NCBI GenBank assembly: GCA_040758635.1
Contig: JBFLVI010000007.1
Span: forward strand, 1 to 64,000
Reading direction: 5' to 3'
DNA: 64,000 nucleotides
Source of the DNA: Yes71-27 sp040758635
GTDB taxonomy: Bacteria; Bacillota; Desulfotomaculia; Desulfotomaculales; Ammonificaceae
In this document: one piece after another, positions 1-8,423 of the stretch
Layout of the letters: the number at the start of each line of letters is the position of its first letter
How positions within the stretch are numbered: the first letter of the stretch is position 1
Translations under genes and position numbers: made by a program
Notes under the pieces: generated by a model
What the model was told of the DNA's origin: nothing
The model's database searches: none
What the model saw: the letters and a program-made list of their open reading frames with translations, nothing else

Positions 1-26
1 TGTCGTTTTTGTGGTATGCTGACATT

Positions 27-94
27 GGCGGTCCCTCCTTTAATTGGTTTTTCTCCTTAACCCCATTTATACCAGATGGGGTTCAGGGACCGCC
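27..94. repeat. Nested inverted repeat at the left edge
   Basis: A 10-bp perfect inverted repeat (GGCGGTCCCT at 27-36, AGGGACCGCC at 85-94) encloses a second 8-bp one (AACCCCAT at 59-66, ATGGGGTT at 76-83). It overlaps the first possible start codon of the HIRAN gene, which suggests that this stretch is a leader or a mobile-element scar rather than coding sequence. A TATGCT -10-like hexamer lies at 15-20, with its -35 region off the window. Confidence 0.6.
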
Positions 95-937
95 ACCTCA
101 ATTTCTACGAAATTCGGGACATCCTCTCATGGAGATTTTGCTGGAGATTATTCCGAACTATTGTATAGCTGGATGAAAGGTTCCAAACCCGACGCTTTAC
201 TTGATGAATATAGAGATAAGTTTAATTCACCGGAGGACTTAGGGAGATTTATAGATAACTTTTTTAGGTATCGTCTACCTTGGGCTATATCGGGTTATAT
301 TCGTATAGCAGCAGCGTCACTAGGCATAGATTTCAAAGATTTGCCAAGTTTTGTCAAATTTCTACCTTCTATGGTTAAATTTGGCCTCCCGGATTATATT
401 GCGTGTTGGGCTATGTCTTCCGGTATCCCACTTCGTGATACATCTATACGGATTGCGTCTGTTTACCGGAACGAGGTGGGCAAAGAGGACTATAAGAGTT
501 TTATAGAATGGCTTGGTATATTGAATGCGGAGAGACTTTTTTATGAATTTGGATTACGAAGTCCGTTGCTGGAAGATGTGGGCAGGTCAATCCTCCTAGC
601 TAGTACAAACCCCCTGCTTTCCGATTTTACTACTATAGAGCAATTTCTTCCTCGGGAAACATATGTAGCAGGAATTCAATATGAACAGACCCGTATTTCT
701 TTAGCTCTCCTTGCAAACGAGGGGCAAGAGGTGCTATTAGTCAGAGACTATGATAATGCCTACGATCATAACGCTATTAAAGTTTATTTGCCACAGGGGG
801 AAATAGGATTTATTCCCCGTGAACTTGCGCAGGTACTGTCACCGGAGATGGATACAGGTACAAATCTTAAGGCTATAATTACGAGGCTGAAGAAAGAAGA
901 TATACCAAGGGTTTGGGTCACTATTTGTATAGCGTAA
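44..937 (+). CDS. HIRAN-domain protein, possibly 5'-truncated
   Basis: The last ~95 of 297 residues look like a HIRAN domain (a beta-rich fold known from HLTF/Rad5-type helicases that binds DNA ends), including VLLVRDYDNAYDHNAIKVYL and a GEIGFIPRELA segment. The first ~200 residues are helical and I do not recognise them with certainty; the segment KFGTSSHGDFAGDYSELL reads like the inside of a larger protein. The furthest upstream start is TTG at 44, directly after a stop codon and inside a nested hairpin, with no ribosome-binding site. TTG 161 and ATG 173 are alternatives, and an N-terminal truncation is possible. The gene is visibly more AT-rich than the helicase that follows 22 bp later behind AAGGGGAG, so the two are probably co-transcribed but may have different histories. 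Confidence 0.65.
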   Translation: MVFLLNPIYTRWGSGTATSISTKFGTSSHGDFAGDYSELLYSWMKGSKPDALLDEYRDKFNSPEDLGRFIDNFFRYRLPWAISGYIRIAAASLGIDFKDLPSFVKFLPSMVKFGLPDYIACWAMSSGIPLRDTSIRIASVYRNEVGKEDYKSFIEWLGILNAERLFYEFGLRSPLLEDVGRSILLASTNPLLSDFTTIEQFLPRETYVAGIQYEQTRISLALLANEGQEVLLVRDYDNAYDHNAIKVYLPQGEIGFIPRELAQVLSPEMDTGTNLKAIITRLKKEDIPRVWVTICIA

Positions 938-959
938 AAGTTTTTAAGGGGAGAAATTC

Positions 960-3770
960 ATGTCTCTCGCCGTTGACAACCCCATCATCAACTCACCCTT
1001 TGAGGAGCCCGGCCAGTACTGGGTTTACGAGGAGGGGCAGCCCGTCCTGAAGAGAGGGCGGCGGCCGGCGGGGTATTATCTGAAGGCGCGGACGCGGGGC
1101 CCTCAGGGGGCCCTGCTGGCAGAGGAATTTGTCCCGCTTGATCTGGTTAACGAGATCCGGGCGCGGGTAAAGCAGTGGCGGGAGGCGGGTTACCCCGGGG
1201 TTACGCCGGTTACCAGGCGGCTGCTGACACACTGGAGCATGCCGGAGCGGGAGCGCAGGCTCTTTTTCTGCCAGCGGGAGGCGGCCGAAACGGTCATCTG
1301 GCTGATGGAAGCACCACCGGCGGAGAAGCAAGGTATGGTTATTCCAAAGGATGAACCTATTGATCCGGAAAGTATCGCTAAAGGGTACAAGGCGCTGACC
1401 CGCTATGCGCTCAAGATGGCTACCGGTGCGGGCAAGACCGTGGTGATGGGGATGCTCATTGCCTGGTCAGTTTTGAACAAGATCGCGAGCCCGCAGGACC
1501 GGCGTTTTTCGGACGCGGTGCTGCTGGTCTGCCCCAACCTCACCATCCGGGAACGGCTTCAGGTGCTCTTGCCTTGGCACCCGAAGAACTACTACCAGGG
1601 GTTCGACCTGGTGCCGCCGGGTTTACAGGAGCACCTGCAGCAGGGGAAGTTCCAGATCATCAACTGGCACCTTTTCCAACCGAAGGGCGATTCCCGTACG
1701 CGGAGCGTGGTGAAGCGGGGGGTGGAGGGCGATGCGGCCTTCTGCCGCCGGGTGTTAAAAGACTTGGGAAGCAAGCAGAACATTCTGGTTATCAACGACG
1801 AAGCGCACCACGCCTACCGCCCGGCACCGCTTGACGATGAATTGCGGGGGCGGCTTTCTGCGGCGGAGATCCAGGCGCGCGAGGAGGCGACGGAGTGGGT
1901 GAGCGGCCTCGACCGGATCAACGCCGTCCGGGGGATCAATTTCTGCGCCGACTTTTCAGCAACCCCGTTTTACATCAAGGGCAGCGGCTACGAGGAAGGT
2001 CTCCCGTTCACCTGGGTCGTTTCCGACTTCGGCTTGGTTGACGCCATCGAGTCCGGCATCGTGAAAATCCCGCGGGTGCCGGTTGACGACAACACCGGCG
2101 ACCTCATCCCCCGCTACTTCCGGCTCTGGGAGTGGATCAACCGGCAACTGCCTGCTTCGGAGCGGCAGACCGCCCGCAGGCGCGCCAAGCCGGAATCGGT
2201 GCTCCGCGAGGCCGAGGGGGCGTTGGCGACTTTAGCCTCGGAGTGGCGGGAGACTTTCAGGGGCTTCCGGGAAAAATCGCCCGTGCCGCCGGTTTTGATT
2301 GTGGTCTGCGACAACACCGACCTTTCTAAGTTAGTCTACGAGCACATCGCCCACGGCAACGTCCTTCCCGAGCTTGAGAACCGGCCCGACCAGGAGGTCA
2401 CCCTGCGGATCGACACCAAACTTCTCGCCGAGGCGGAGAGCGTGGCGGAGGGTGAGACGAGGAAGGAGGCCGCCGAGCGGCTCCGCAAAATGGTGGATAC
2501 GGTCGGCAAGACGGAGTGGGAAGGCGAGGGCGACCCACCCGGGAAGGAGATCCGCTGCGTAGTTTCCGTAGGGATGCTCACCGAAGGCTGGGACGCACAG
2601 AACGTGACGCAGATTTTGGGCTTGCGGGCCTTCACCTCGCAGCTTCTCTGTGAGCAGGTGGTGGGGCGGGGGCTGCGGCGGATGAACTACGACGATTTCA
2701 GCGAGCCGGAGTACGTTGATGTTTACGGCATTCCTTTCGAGGTGATCCCCGTTAAGAAGAAGCCGGTCAGCCGCCCGGAGGGGCAGAAGGTCTCCACCCT
2801 GATCCGGGCGCTACCAGAGCGTAAAGACTTGGAGATCACCTTTCCCCGGGTAGAGGGCTTTGTTTTTGACGTCCGCCAGCGGATTAAAGTCAATCTGGCT
2901 GATGTACCGTATCTCATGGTTGATCCGGCGAGCGAGCCTACGGAAGTTGTGGCCAAACCGGCTGTGGGCTACCGTATCGGCCGCCCCGACCGTCTCGGTC
3001 CAGGCCCGGAGGTTGTTCACGACCGCAACCCTTTTCACCGGGAGAAGCGGCTTCAGGCAAGTGTTTATGAGATGGCGGCGGAAATTACCAACCGGCTAAA
3101 GGATAAGCGTGGCGACTATGGTGCACGCCACTTCCTCTTCCCGCAGGTGCTCCGCATTGTCTGGCAGTACTTCGAAGAGCGGGTTATTGTTGCCGATCCC
3201 GGTGTGCCGCTGGAAGAGGTGGCTTTGCTTAAATATAAGCAATGGATCGTCGAGCATTTGCTCCAGACGATCGAGCCGGACACGGATGCGGGAGAGCCGC
3301 CGGTTTTGCCGGTTATCGAGCGGTTCCGTCCCATTGGCTCCACTTCCGAAGTGCTTTTCCGCACCGTTCGCCCTGCGGTAGGTACGGTCAAAAGTCATGT
3401 AAGCCACGTCGTCCTCGACGCGCCGAAGTGGGAGCACTGCGTGGCCTACCAGCTTGAACGGTTACCGGAGGTAGTGGCCTACGTCCGCAACGACCACCTG
3501 GATTTCACTATCCCCTACGAGTGGCAGGGAGTCCGGCACGAGTACCGGCCGGATTATTTGGTCCGGTTGAAGCACCCCGGCGGCGGGGAGATCAAGGTTA
3601 TCTTAGAGGTGAAAGGCTTTGAAACCGAGAAGGACCGGCAGAAGGAGGCGGCGGCAAGGCGCTGGGCGCGGGCGGTGAACCGTCACGGCGAGTTCGGCCG
3701 CTGGGTGTTTGTGATCTGCCGGGATCCGCAACGGTTGCAAAGTCAGCTTGGGCAAATTGCTAATACATAA
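960..3770 (+). CDS. Type III Res-like helicase-nuclease (BPTD_3080-type restriction endonuclease)
   Basis: 936-residue superfamily 2 helicase. Visible motifs in order: Walker A ATGAGKT near residue 153, DEAH box NDEAHHAYR near 279, motif III-like DFSATPF near 331, and motif VI QVVGRGLRR near 566. The C-terminus has YRPDYL...ILEVKG (about 862-885), a D-(x)n-ExK arrangement typical of PD-(D/E)XK nucleases. This architecture matches stand-alone restriction-like proteins often annotated BPTD_3080 family or type III restriction Res subunit. No methyltransferase (Mod) gene is in the window; it could lie upstream. ATG 960 has AAGGGGAG 8 nt upstream. Neighbours (HIRAN protein, HsdR remnant, MntA-HepT) fit a defence patch. 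Substrate and recognition site cannot be read from the sequence. Confidence 0.85.
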   Translation: MSLAVDNPIINSPFEEPGQYWVYEEGQPVLKRGRRPAGYYLKARTRGPQGALLAEEFVPLDLVNEIRARVKQWREAGYPGVTPVTRRLLTHWSMPERERRLFFCQREAAETVIWLMEAPPAEKQGMVIPKDEPIDPESIAKGYKALTRYALKMATGAGKTVVMGMLIAWSVLNKIASPQDRRFSDAVLLVCPNLTIRERLQVLLPWHPKNYYQGFDLVPPGLQEHLQQGKFQIINWHLFQPKGDSRTRSVVKRGVEGDAAFCRRVLKDLGSKQNILVINDEAHHAYRPAPLDDELRGRLSAAEIQAREEATEWVSGLDRINAVRGINFCADFSATPFYIKGSGYEEGLPFTWVVSDFGLVDAIESGIVKIPRVPVDDNTGDLIPRYFRLWEWINRQLPASERQTARRRAKPESVLREAEGALATLASEWRETFRGFREKSPVPPVLIVVCDNTDLSKLVYEHIAHGNVLPELENRPDQEVTLRIDTKLLAEAESVAEGETRKEAAERLRKMVDTVGKTEWEGEGDPPGKEIRCVVSVGMLTEGWDAQNVTQILGLRAFTSQLLCEQVVGRGLRRMNYDDFSEPEYVDVYGIPFEVIPVKKKPVSRPEGQKVSTLIRALPERKDLEITFPRVEGFVFDVRQRIKVNLADVPYLMVDPASEPTEVVAKPAVGYRIGRPDRLGPGPEVVHDRNPFHREKRLQASVYEMAAEITNRLKDKRGDYGARHFLFPQVLRIVWQYFEERVIVADPGVPLEEVALLKYKQWIVEHLLQTIEPDTDAGEPPVLPVIERFRPIGSTSEVLFRTVRPAVGTVKSHVSHVVLDAPKWEHCVAYQLERLPEVVAYVRNDHLDFTIPYEWQGVRHEYRPDYLVRLKHPGGGEIKVILEVKGFETEKDRQKEAAARRWARAVNRHGEFGRWVFVICRDPQRLQSQLGQIANT

Positions 3771-4124
3771 CCTGCCAAGACAAATATCCGCGCTACGGTG
3801 AAGCGGCTGCTGCACCGGTACGGGTACAAACCCGCCGAGTGTGAAACGCTGGTGGTCGTGATCATGGAACAGGCGGAGAGCCGCTACCGCGACTGGCTCA
3901 GCACTCATGCCGCCTTAGTGCTGGGCGGCGGATCGCGGGGGCTGAGGGGAAAAGGAAGCACAGGCGCTTTGACCGTGTTTCATCTGGTAATGTCAGGCAG
4001 CTACGGGTACAATATTCTTAAGGGATGGATTATGCGGCATCATCTCGGTGGGTTCGGGTTTAAAGAAGTCGATCCGGCCGCTTTTGTGATGGCGCGGGTT
4101 TTGGAGGAATGTTGCTGTGGGTAA
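3771..4124 (+). pseudogene. Remnant of a type I restriction HsdR C-terminus
   Basis: Directly after the helicase stop codon the same strand encodes AKTNIRATVKRLLHRYGYKP...VIMEQAE, which resembles the C-terminal domain of type I restriction HsdR subunits (NIRA.VKRLL.KYGYPP...LEQAE). The match ends after about 40 residues (near 3900), and the rest of the frame to 4124 is unrelated. There is no start codon before GTG 3798 and no HsdR motor domain. I read it as a decayed fragment left by turnover of restriction genes at this locus. The open frame 3798-4124 might be expressed by chance, but nothing supports that. Confidence 0.55.
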
Positions 4125-4446
4125 GCGAGCACAAAAAACCGAAAAGAGCCTGACGCTGGAGGAGTTGCTGGCGATTCTCCGGGAGCATATGCCCGAACTC
4201 CGGGAGCGTTATAAGGTAAAGACGCTTGGCGTCTTCGGCTCCTACGTCCGCGGGGAACAGCGCCGGCGCAGCGACCTGGACGTTCTGGTGGAGTTTGATG
4301 ATAAAAGCAACCTAACCCTGTTTAAATTTATCGAGATGGAGCACTATCTCAGCGACCTGATAGGGGTTAAAGTAGACCTCGTGGAAAAATCGGGGCTCAA
4401 ACCCCGCATTGGCCAGCGTATTCTTCAGGAGGTGGTACCGGTGTGA
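4117..4446 (+). CDS. mntA: MntA-type nucleotidyltransferase antitoxin
   Basis: 109-residue minimal nucleotidyltransferase. It shows the family signature GSYVRGE near residue 42 followed by SDLDVLVEF near 53, with a third acidic residue in KVDLVE. MntA proteins add AMP to the partner HepT toxin on a tyrosine and so silence it. GTG 4117 has GGAGG 9 nt upstream. The 3' end overlaps hepT by four bases (GTGA), the usual arrangement for this toxin-antitoxin pair. It could be called simply a nucleotidyltransferase-domain protein; the hepT neighbour makes the MntA role likely. Confidence 0.85.
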   Translation: MGKRAQKTEKSLTLEELLAILREHMPELRERYKVKTLGVFGSYVRGEQRRRSDLDVLVEFDDKSNLTLFKFIEMEHYLSDLIGVKVDLVEKSGLKPRIGQRILQEVVPV

Positions 4447-4850
4447 AACCGGAAAGGGACTACATAGATTACCTCCTGGATATCCTCGATGCGGCCGCAA
4501 AAGCCCGTCGCTTCTTGGAAGGAGTGGAATTTAACGCGTTTGCAGCTAACGATGAGAAGGTGTATGCGGTTATGCAGGCGCTGGTGATAATCGGCGAGGC
4601 AGCCAAGAAGGTGCCCAAAGTGGCGCGCGAACGCTATTCCGAGGTGCCGTGGCGAGAAGTGGCCGGGATGCGCGACAAGTTGACACACGATTACTTCGGC
4701 GTGAACCTCCGGCGCGTCTGGGAAACGGTACGGCAGGATTTGCCCGTCTTGCAGGCCACCGTCGAGAGGATGCTGGCCGACCTGGAGGCGAAGAACCACG
4801 ATGGAATGAGCAGCGTATCGGGAACAACGCCTGAGCTGGAGGTGGCTTAA
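4443..4850 (+). CDS. hepT: HepT-type RNase toxin
   Basis: 135-residue HEPN-family protein (DUF86) with the catalytic Rx4-6HxY motif RDKLTHDY around residues 76-83, conserved IIGEAAKKVP and AGMRDKLTHDYFGV blocks, and helical composition. Family knowledge: HepT is a ribonuclease toxin whose tyrosine is AMPylated by MntA. GTG 4443 overlaps the mntA stop codon. The last ~15 residues (after about residue 118) extend beyond the usual domain and look disordered. It lies beside restriction-type genes, as such modules commonly do. Confidence 0.87.
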   Translation: MKPERDYIDYLLDILDAAAKARRFLEGVEFNAFAANDEKVYAVMQALVIIGEAAKKVPKVARERYSEVPWREVAGMRDKLTHDYFGVNLRRVWETVRQDLPVLQATVERMLADLEAKNHDGMSSVSGTTPELEVA

Positions 4851-4851
4851 T

Positions 4852-5196
4852 ATGCCAGGAACTGTACTGGTCAAAAAGGGGCTGCTTCTGGCAGCTAAGG
4901 GAATCGGGTACGCGGTAGTAGGCGCCGTCTTGCTGGTCGTGTTTTCACCGGTGTTGCTGCTGTTGCTATTTTGCCTGGGAGGGCTGGTGGCGGCGGTGCT
5001 GCCGTTTTTAGGTTTCTGCCTGGGCCTGGCGGCGGTGACGGCGTTCTTGCTGCACCATTTTATCGGTCTGCCTTTCTGGTTCTGGATGATCTTCACCGGG
5101 ACGGGAGCCGTGCTTTTCTTCATTGCGATGTGGGCGTCGCTGTTCGGTGACAGCTCTGATGCCGCTTCAACTGCTGGCGTCCTGAGCAGCCGGTAA
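4852..5196 (+). CDS. Small hydrophobic membrane protein
   Basis: 114 residues, starting at ATG 4852 one base after the hepT stop codon, with GGAGGTGG upstream inside hepT. Three hydrophobic stretches, about residues 18-40, 41-65 and 70-95, predict an integral membrane protein. The C-terminus is short and polar. I do not recognise a family. Its tight spacing to mntA-hepT implies co-transcription, but no functional link can be shown. Confidence 0.6.
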   Translation: MPGTVLVKKGLLLAAKGIGYAVVGAVLLVVFSPVLLLLLFCLGGLVAAVLPFLGFCLGLAAVTAFLLHHFIGLPFWFWMIFTGTGAVLFFIAMWASLFGDSSDAASTAGVLSSR

Positions 5197-5300
5197 GCTC
5201 GACACTCATAGTTAAATTGAAGATCTTGCGTAACTTTCTTAATCCCTTTCGAAAAATTTTGATCCCGCCGGAATCTTCTGAAATGACGGGGTGTTTTTAA

Positions 5301-6449
5301 GTGGAGATACTGGTGGCTGTGTTGGGCCTTCTTGTAGCTGTGCTTCTTGTTTTGCTCTACCTGCAGCTCCGGCGGTCGGGGAGCGGGGGCGAACTGGCGG
5401 CGGCGCTGCAGAATTTGAGCCAGGCGGTGCAGGCGGCCGAGACGCGGTCGGCGGTGCTGGCGGAAAAGGTGACGCACCTGGAGGCTCTGCCGCAAACGGT
5501 CGGCGGGGTGCAGCTCGAGCTGCGTTCTTTGATGGAACGGGTTTCCACGGTGGAGCAGAAACAGCAGGAGGTAAGCCAGGGCGTGCAGGCTGTGGCCAGG
5601 TCGCTGGCCGAGACGGGGGCGGCTACCCAGGGGCTGAAAGAGACGGCGGCGGCGATCCGGGCCGAGCTTTCCGGGGCGAAAGAAGGGCTGGCTGCCTTGC
5701 AGGCGCAGGCGAAGGCCCGGCAGGAGCTGGAGCAGCGGACGGCGGAATCAATCCGGCGGCTCGAAGCGATCATTGCGGGGACGCATACCAAGGGGGCGGC
5801 AGGAGAGAATATCTTGGACCTGGTCTTTGCGAAGCTGCCGCCTGAGTGGCAGGTGCGGGATTTCCGGGTGGGGAACAGGTTCGTCGAGTTCGGACTGCGG
5901 CTGCCCAACGGGCTCATCCTGCCGATTGACAGCAAGTGGCCGGCGACCGGCTTGCTGGAGCAGTTTGCCGGGTGTGAAGACCCCGTCGAGCAGCAGAAGT
6001 TGAAGAAACAAATCGAAGATACCGTGCTGGGCAAGGCCCGGGAGGTCAAGAAGTACCTCGACCCGAGCCTGACGGTGAACTTCGGTGTGGTGGCCGTCCC
6101 GGACGCAGTCTACGACCTGTGCGCCGGGATCCAGGCTGCGGTATTCCAGCAGAACGTCGTGCTGGTCGGCTACAACATGTTCCTGCCTTATCTCCTGCTC
6201 GTTTTCCAGACGATGCTGCGGAACGCGCAGGACGTTGACCTGGAGAAGCTGAACGCGTCGCTGCACGCTTTTCAAGAAAGCATCAGGGCGTTGCAGGAGG
6301 AATTGGAAGGACGGTTCTCTAAAGCCCTTACGATGTTGAGTAATTCCCGGAACGAGATGGGGGTGCACCTGAGCAAGCTCAGCAGCGGGCTGGTGGCCCT
6401 CCAGGTTGCTCCGGGTACGGCGGCGCCAGCCAAAGAGACCGGGAGTTAG
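5301..6449 (+). CDS. rmuC: RmuC-family DNA recombination protein
   Basis: 382 residues: an N-terminal transmembrane helix (about 4-24), a long Ala/Gln/Glu-rich coiled coil (about 30-155), then the RmuC domain beginning near GAAGENILDLVF and including LPIDSKWPATGL, KYLDPSLTVNFGVVAVPDAVYDLCAGIQ and LVGYNMFLPYLLLVFQTM. The family is membrane-tethered, limits recombination at inverted repeats in E. coli and has a nuclease-like fold. GTG 5301 was chosen because the membrane helix follows at once. Its length is in the usual range. Confidence 0.88.
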   Translation: MEILVAVLGLLVAVLLVLLYLQLRRSGSGGELAAALQNLSQAVQAAETRSAVLAEKVTHLEALPQTVGGVQLELRSLMERVSTVEQKQQEVSQGVQAVARSLAETGAATQGLKETAAAIRAELSGAKEGLAALQAQAKARQELEQRTAESIRRLEAIIAGTHTKGAAGENILDLVFAKLPPEWQVRDFRVGNRFVEFGLRLPNGLILPIDSKWPATGLLEQFAGCEDPVEQQKLKKQIEDTVLGKAREVKKYLDPSLTVNFGVVAVPDAVYDLCAGIQAAVFQQNVVLVGYNMFLPYLLLVFQTMLRNAQDVDLEKLNASLHAFQESIRALQEELEGRFSKALTMLSNSRNEMGVHLSKLSSGLVALQVAPGTAAPAKETGS

Positions 6450-6491
6450 GCGTCTTTGGCCTGCCGGGGTTGAGAAGGAGGTGAGGGGCGG

Positions 6492-6599
6492 ATGGCGGTC
6501 TTTCAGTGTGCCAAGTGCGGGGCGACAAAAGAAGGCCGGTGCAAGCCCCAGAAGTGCCCGCAGTGCGGGGAGAAGGGAAAAATAACCAAAGTCCAGTGA
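6492..6599 (+). CDS. RCKP-type rubredoxin-like zinc-ribbon microprotein
   Basis: 35-residue protein starting at ATG 6492 with AAGGAGGTGAGGGG upstream. It has two CxxC knuckles (CAKCG near residue 6 and CPQCG near residue 22) around the tell-tale ...GRCKPQKCPQCG segment that names the RCKP-type rubredoxin-like family. Such proteins probably hold one Zn or Fe ion; the role is unknown. It lies between rmuC and a phosphoribosyltransferase gene on the same strand. The strong ribosome-binding site and intact motif argue that it is real despite its size. Confidence 0.75.
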   Translation: MAVFQCAKCGATKEGRCKPQKCPQCGEKGKITKVQ

Positions 6600-6740
6600 A
6601 CGGCCGGTCCGATTCCGATTTGCAGTTTTAAGGTGGCGGGATTCCTTTTAAGTGTTTGGCATGCGTGGGGGCCCTTAAAGAGCGACGAATAACCGGGATG
6701 CTTTGGCGGGTTGTTGCGGCTGAAGGGAGGAACAGCCTGG

Positions 6741-7502
6741 ATGGGTGCTCCAGAAACCGGTAAAGTCTTCGACCTGCCGGAACTCCGGGGCAGGGCGGCG
6801 GTCTTCCGGGACCGGACGCATGCGGGAAAAGTCCTGGCGGAGATGCTGGCGCCTCACAGAGGTACGGACGCAATTGTCTTTGCTGTGCCGGCGGGCGGGG
6901 TGCCGGTGGGGGCGGTGCTGGCGCGGGAGCTCGGTCTGCCGCTGGAGGTGGCGGTGGTCAGCAAGATCACGCTTCCCTGGAACACCGAGGCCGGCTACGG
7001 GGCGGTGGCCTTCGACGGGACGGTGCGGCTGAACGAGGAACTGGTGCGGCATTACGGGCTGACGGAGGAAGAGATCGAGGAGGGGAGGGCGAAGACCGCG
7101 CAGAAGGTGGCGCGGCGGGTGCGGGAGTTTCGCGGCGGGCGGCCTCTCCCGCAACTGAAGGGGTGCCTGGTGATCCTGGTAGACGACGGGCTGGCCTCCG
7201 GCTTTACGATGCTCACCGCGGTAGAGGCGATGCAGAAGGCGGGCGCCGACCAAGTGGTTATCGCGGTCCCCACCGGCCACTTCGGCGCCATCGAGCGGGT
7301 GGCGCCCCACGTCGAAGCGGTCTACTGCGCGAACATCCGCAGCGGGTGGCGCTTCGCGGTGGCCGATGCTTATGGGGAATGGTACGACGTGAGCGAGGAG
7401 GAAGTGCGGGGGATTTTGGCAGCGCTTGGCGCCGAACGTGATGAGGCTTTGGAGCGGATTAATGCCGGGTGTAAAAACACACTGAAAAAGCTTGCGGATT
7501 AA
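6741..7502 (+). CDS. Predicted phosphoribosyltransferase
   Basis: 253 residues of the type I phosphoribosyltransferase fold. The PRPP-binding loop region is VILVDDGLASGFTMLTAVEA, where two acidic residues precede a Gly/Ala/Ser-rich turn; FAVPAGGVPVGAVLARELGLPLEV forms the first beta-alpha unit. The product belongs to the uncharacterised group often annotated predicted phosphoribosyltransferase, not to a named purine or pyrimidine enzyme. ATG 6741 was chosen over TTG 6711 because AGGGAGG lies 12 nt upstream. The substrate is unknown. Confidence 0.85.
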   Translation: MGAPETGKVFDLPELRGRAAVFRDRTHAGKVLAEMLAPHRGTDAIVFAVPAGGVPVGAVLARELGLPLEVAVVSKITLPWNTEAGYGAVAFDGTVRLNEELVRHYGLTEEEIEEGRAKTAQKVARRVREFRGGRPLPQLKGCLVILVDDGLASGFTMLTAVEAMQKAGADQVVIAVPTGHFGAIERVAPHVEAVYCANIRSGWRFAVADAYGEWYDVSEEEVRGILAALGAERDEALERINAGCKNTLKKLAD

Positions 7503-7584
7503 GCGGCTTTAAATAGCAGGCTAAGCTGCACTGCCCAAGTTTATAATGCTTACCCGGCTGGATGTCCACGGAACCGGATTGAGG

Positions 7585-8142
7585 TTAATTTTTCTCCCGG
7601 CTGAGTGCTTCCCAAGTCTGCGCGTAAACGCTCAGGTCTTCGTCGCTGAAAAGGACGAAGCGGACCTCGTCCAGCGGTTTTTCTTTCACGTACTCCAGCA
7701 CTGTGCCCAAGGCGATGCGGGTGGCGCGTTCCTTCGGAAAGCGGTAGGCGCCGGTCGAGATTGCCGGAAAGGCGACCGACTTTATCCCGTGGGCGGTCGC
7801 TAATTCGAGGCAACTCAAATAGGCCTGGCGCAGCAGCGCGTCCTCATCTGCGTTGCCGCCCATCCACCGCGGGCCGACGGTGTGGATGACATAGCGCGCC
7901 TTGAGGTTGCCGCCGGTGGTGATGACGGCGTGGCCCGTCCGGCAGGGTCCCTTTTCGGCTACGATCTTCTTGCATTCTTCGAGGATCGCCGGCCCGCCGG
8001 CGCGGTGGATGGCTCCGTCCACACCGCCGCCGCCCATCAAGGACGGATTGGCGGCGTTGACGATCGCTTCCGTATCCGCCTGGGTGATATCCCCCTTAAT
8101 GATGACGATTTTGGTGTTGCCCACAACGGTTTCCACGGCCAA
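7585..8142 (-). CDS. Macrodomain protein (O-acetyl-ADP-ribose deacetylase type)
   Basis: 185-residue macrodomain. Signature segments are GDITQADTEAIVNAANPSL, GGGGVDGAIHRAGG and AFPAISTGAYRFP, which in the YmdB/MacroD group bind ADP-ribose and support hydrolysis of O-acetyl-ADP-ribose or of mono-ADP-ribose from proteins. The start is TTG at 8142 with GGGAGGG upstream. A good divergent promoter (TTGTGC-17-TATATC on the minus strand, 8176-8204) lies just upstream, so it is transcribed alone. It converges with the phosphoribosyltransferase gene. No sirtuin or ADP-ribosyltransferase gene is nearby. Confidence 0.9.
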   Translation of the reverse strand: MAVETVVGNTKIVIIKGDITQADTEAIVNAANPSLMGGGGVDGAIHRAGGPAILEECKKIVAEKGPCRTGHAVITTGGNLKARYVIHTVGPRWMGGNADEDALLRQAYLSCLELATAHGIKSVAFPAISTGAYRFPKERATRIALGTVLEYVKEKPLDEVRFVLFSDEDLSVYAQTWEALSREKN

Positions 8143-8175
8143 GGAACCATCCCTCCCAAAAGTCGATTATTTAAA

Positions 8176-8204
8176 GATATACCATAACTTTCTGCGAAGC
8201 ACAA
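8176..8204 (-). promoter_or_regulatory. Promoter of the macrodomain gene
   Basis: On the minus strand TTGTGC (8199-8204) and TATATC (8176-8181) are separated by 17 bp, with a TG just before the -10. This is a good sigma-A type promoter 34 bp ahead of the TTG start. Confidence 0.6.
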
Positions 8205-8423
8205 TCGCCGCAGCGGTCGAACGCAAACGGTGCCGGGTGTTTTTCGGTCTTTTCCGGTGGGACTGGCTCATACAGGAACTGGATTTGGAAAATTTGCCGG
8301 CGAGAAAAAGGATTTTCCCGGTTGGTGTGGAAATACAAAACTCTGTCAGGCATCTTGCGGAAAGCCTGAACCGCGGCCGCGGTTGCGGGCTTTTCTTCAA
8401 GAGGTGTAAGGGGTTCTTCGTAG

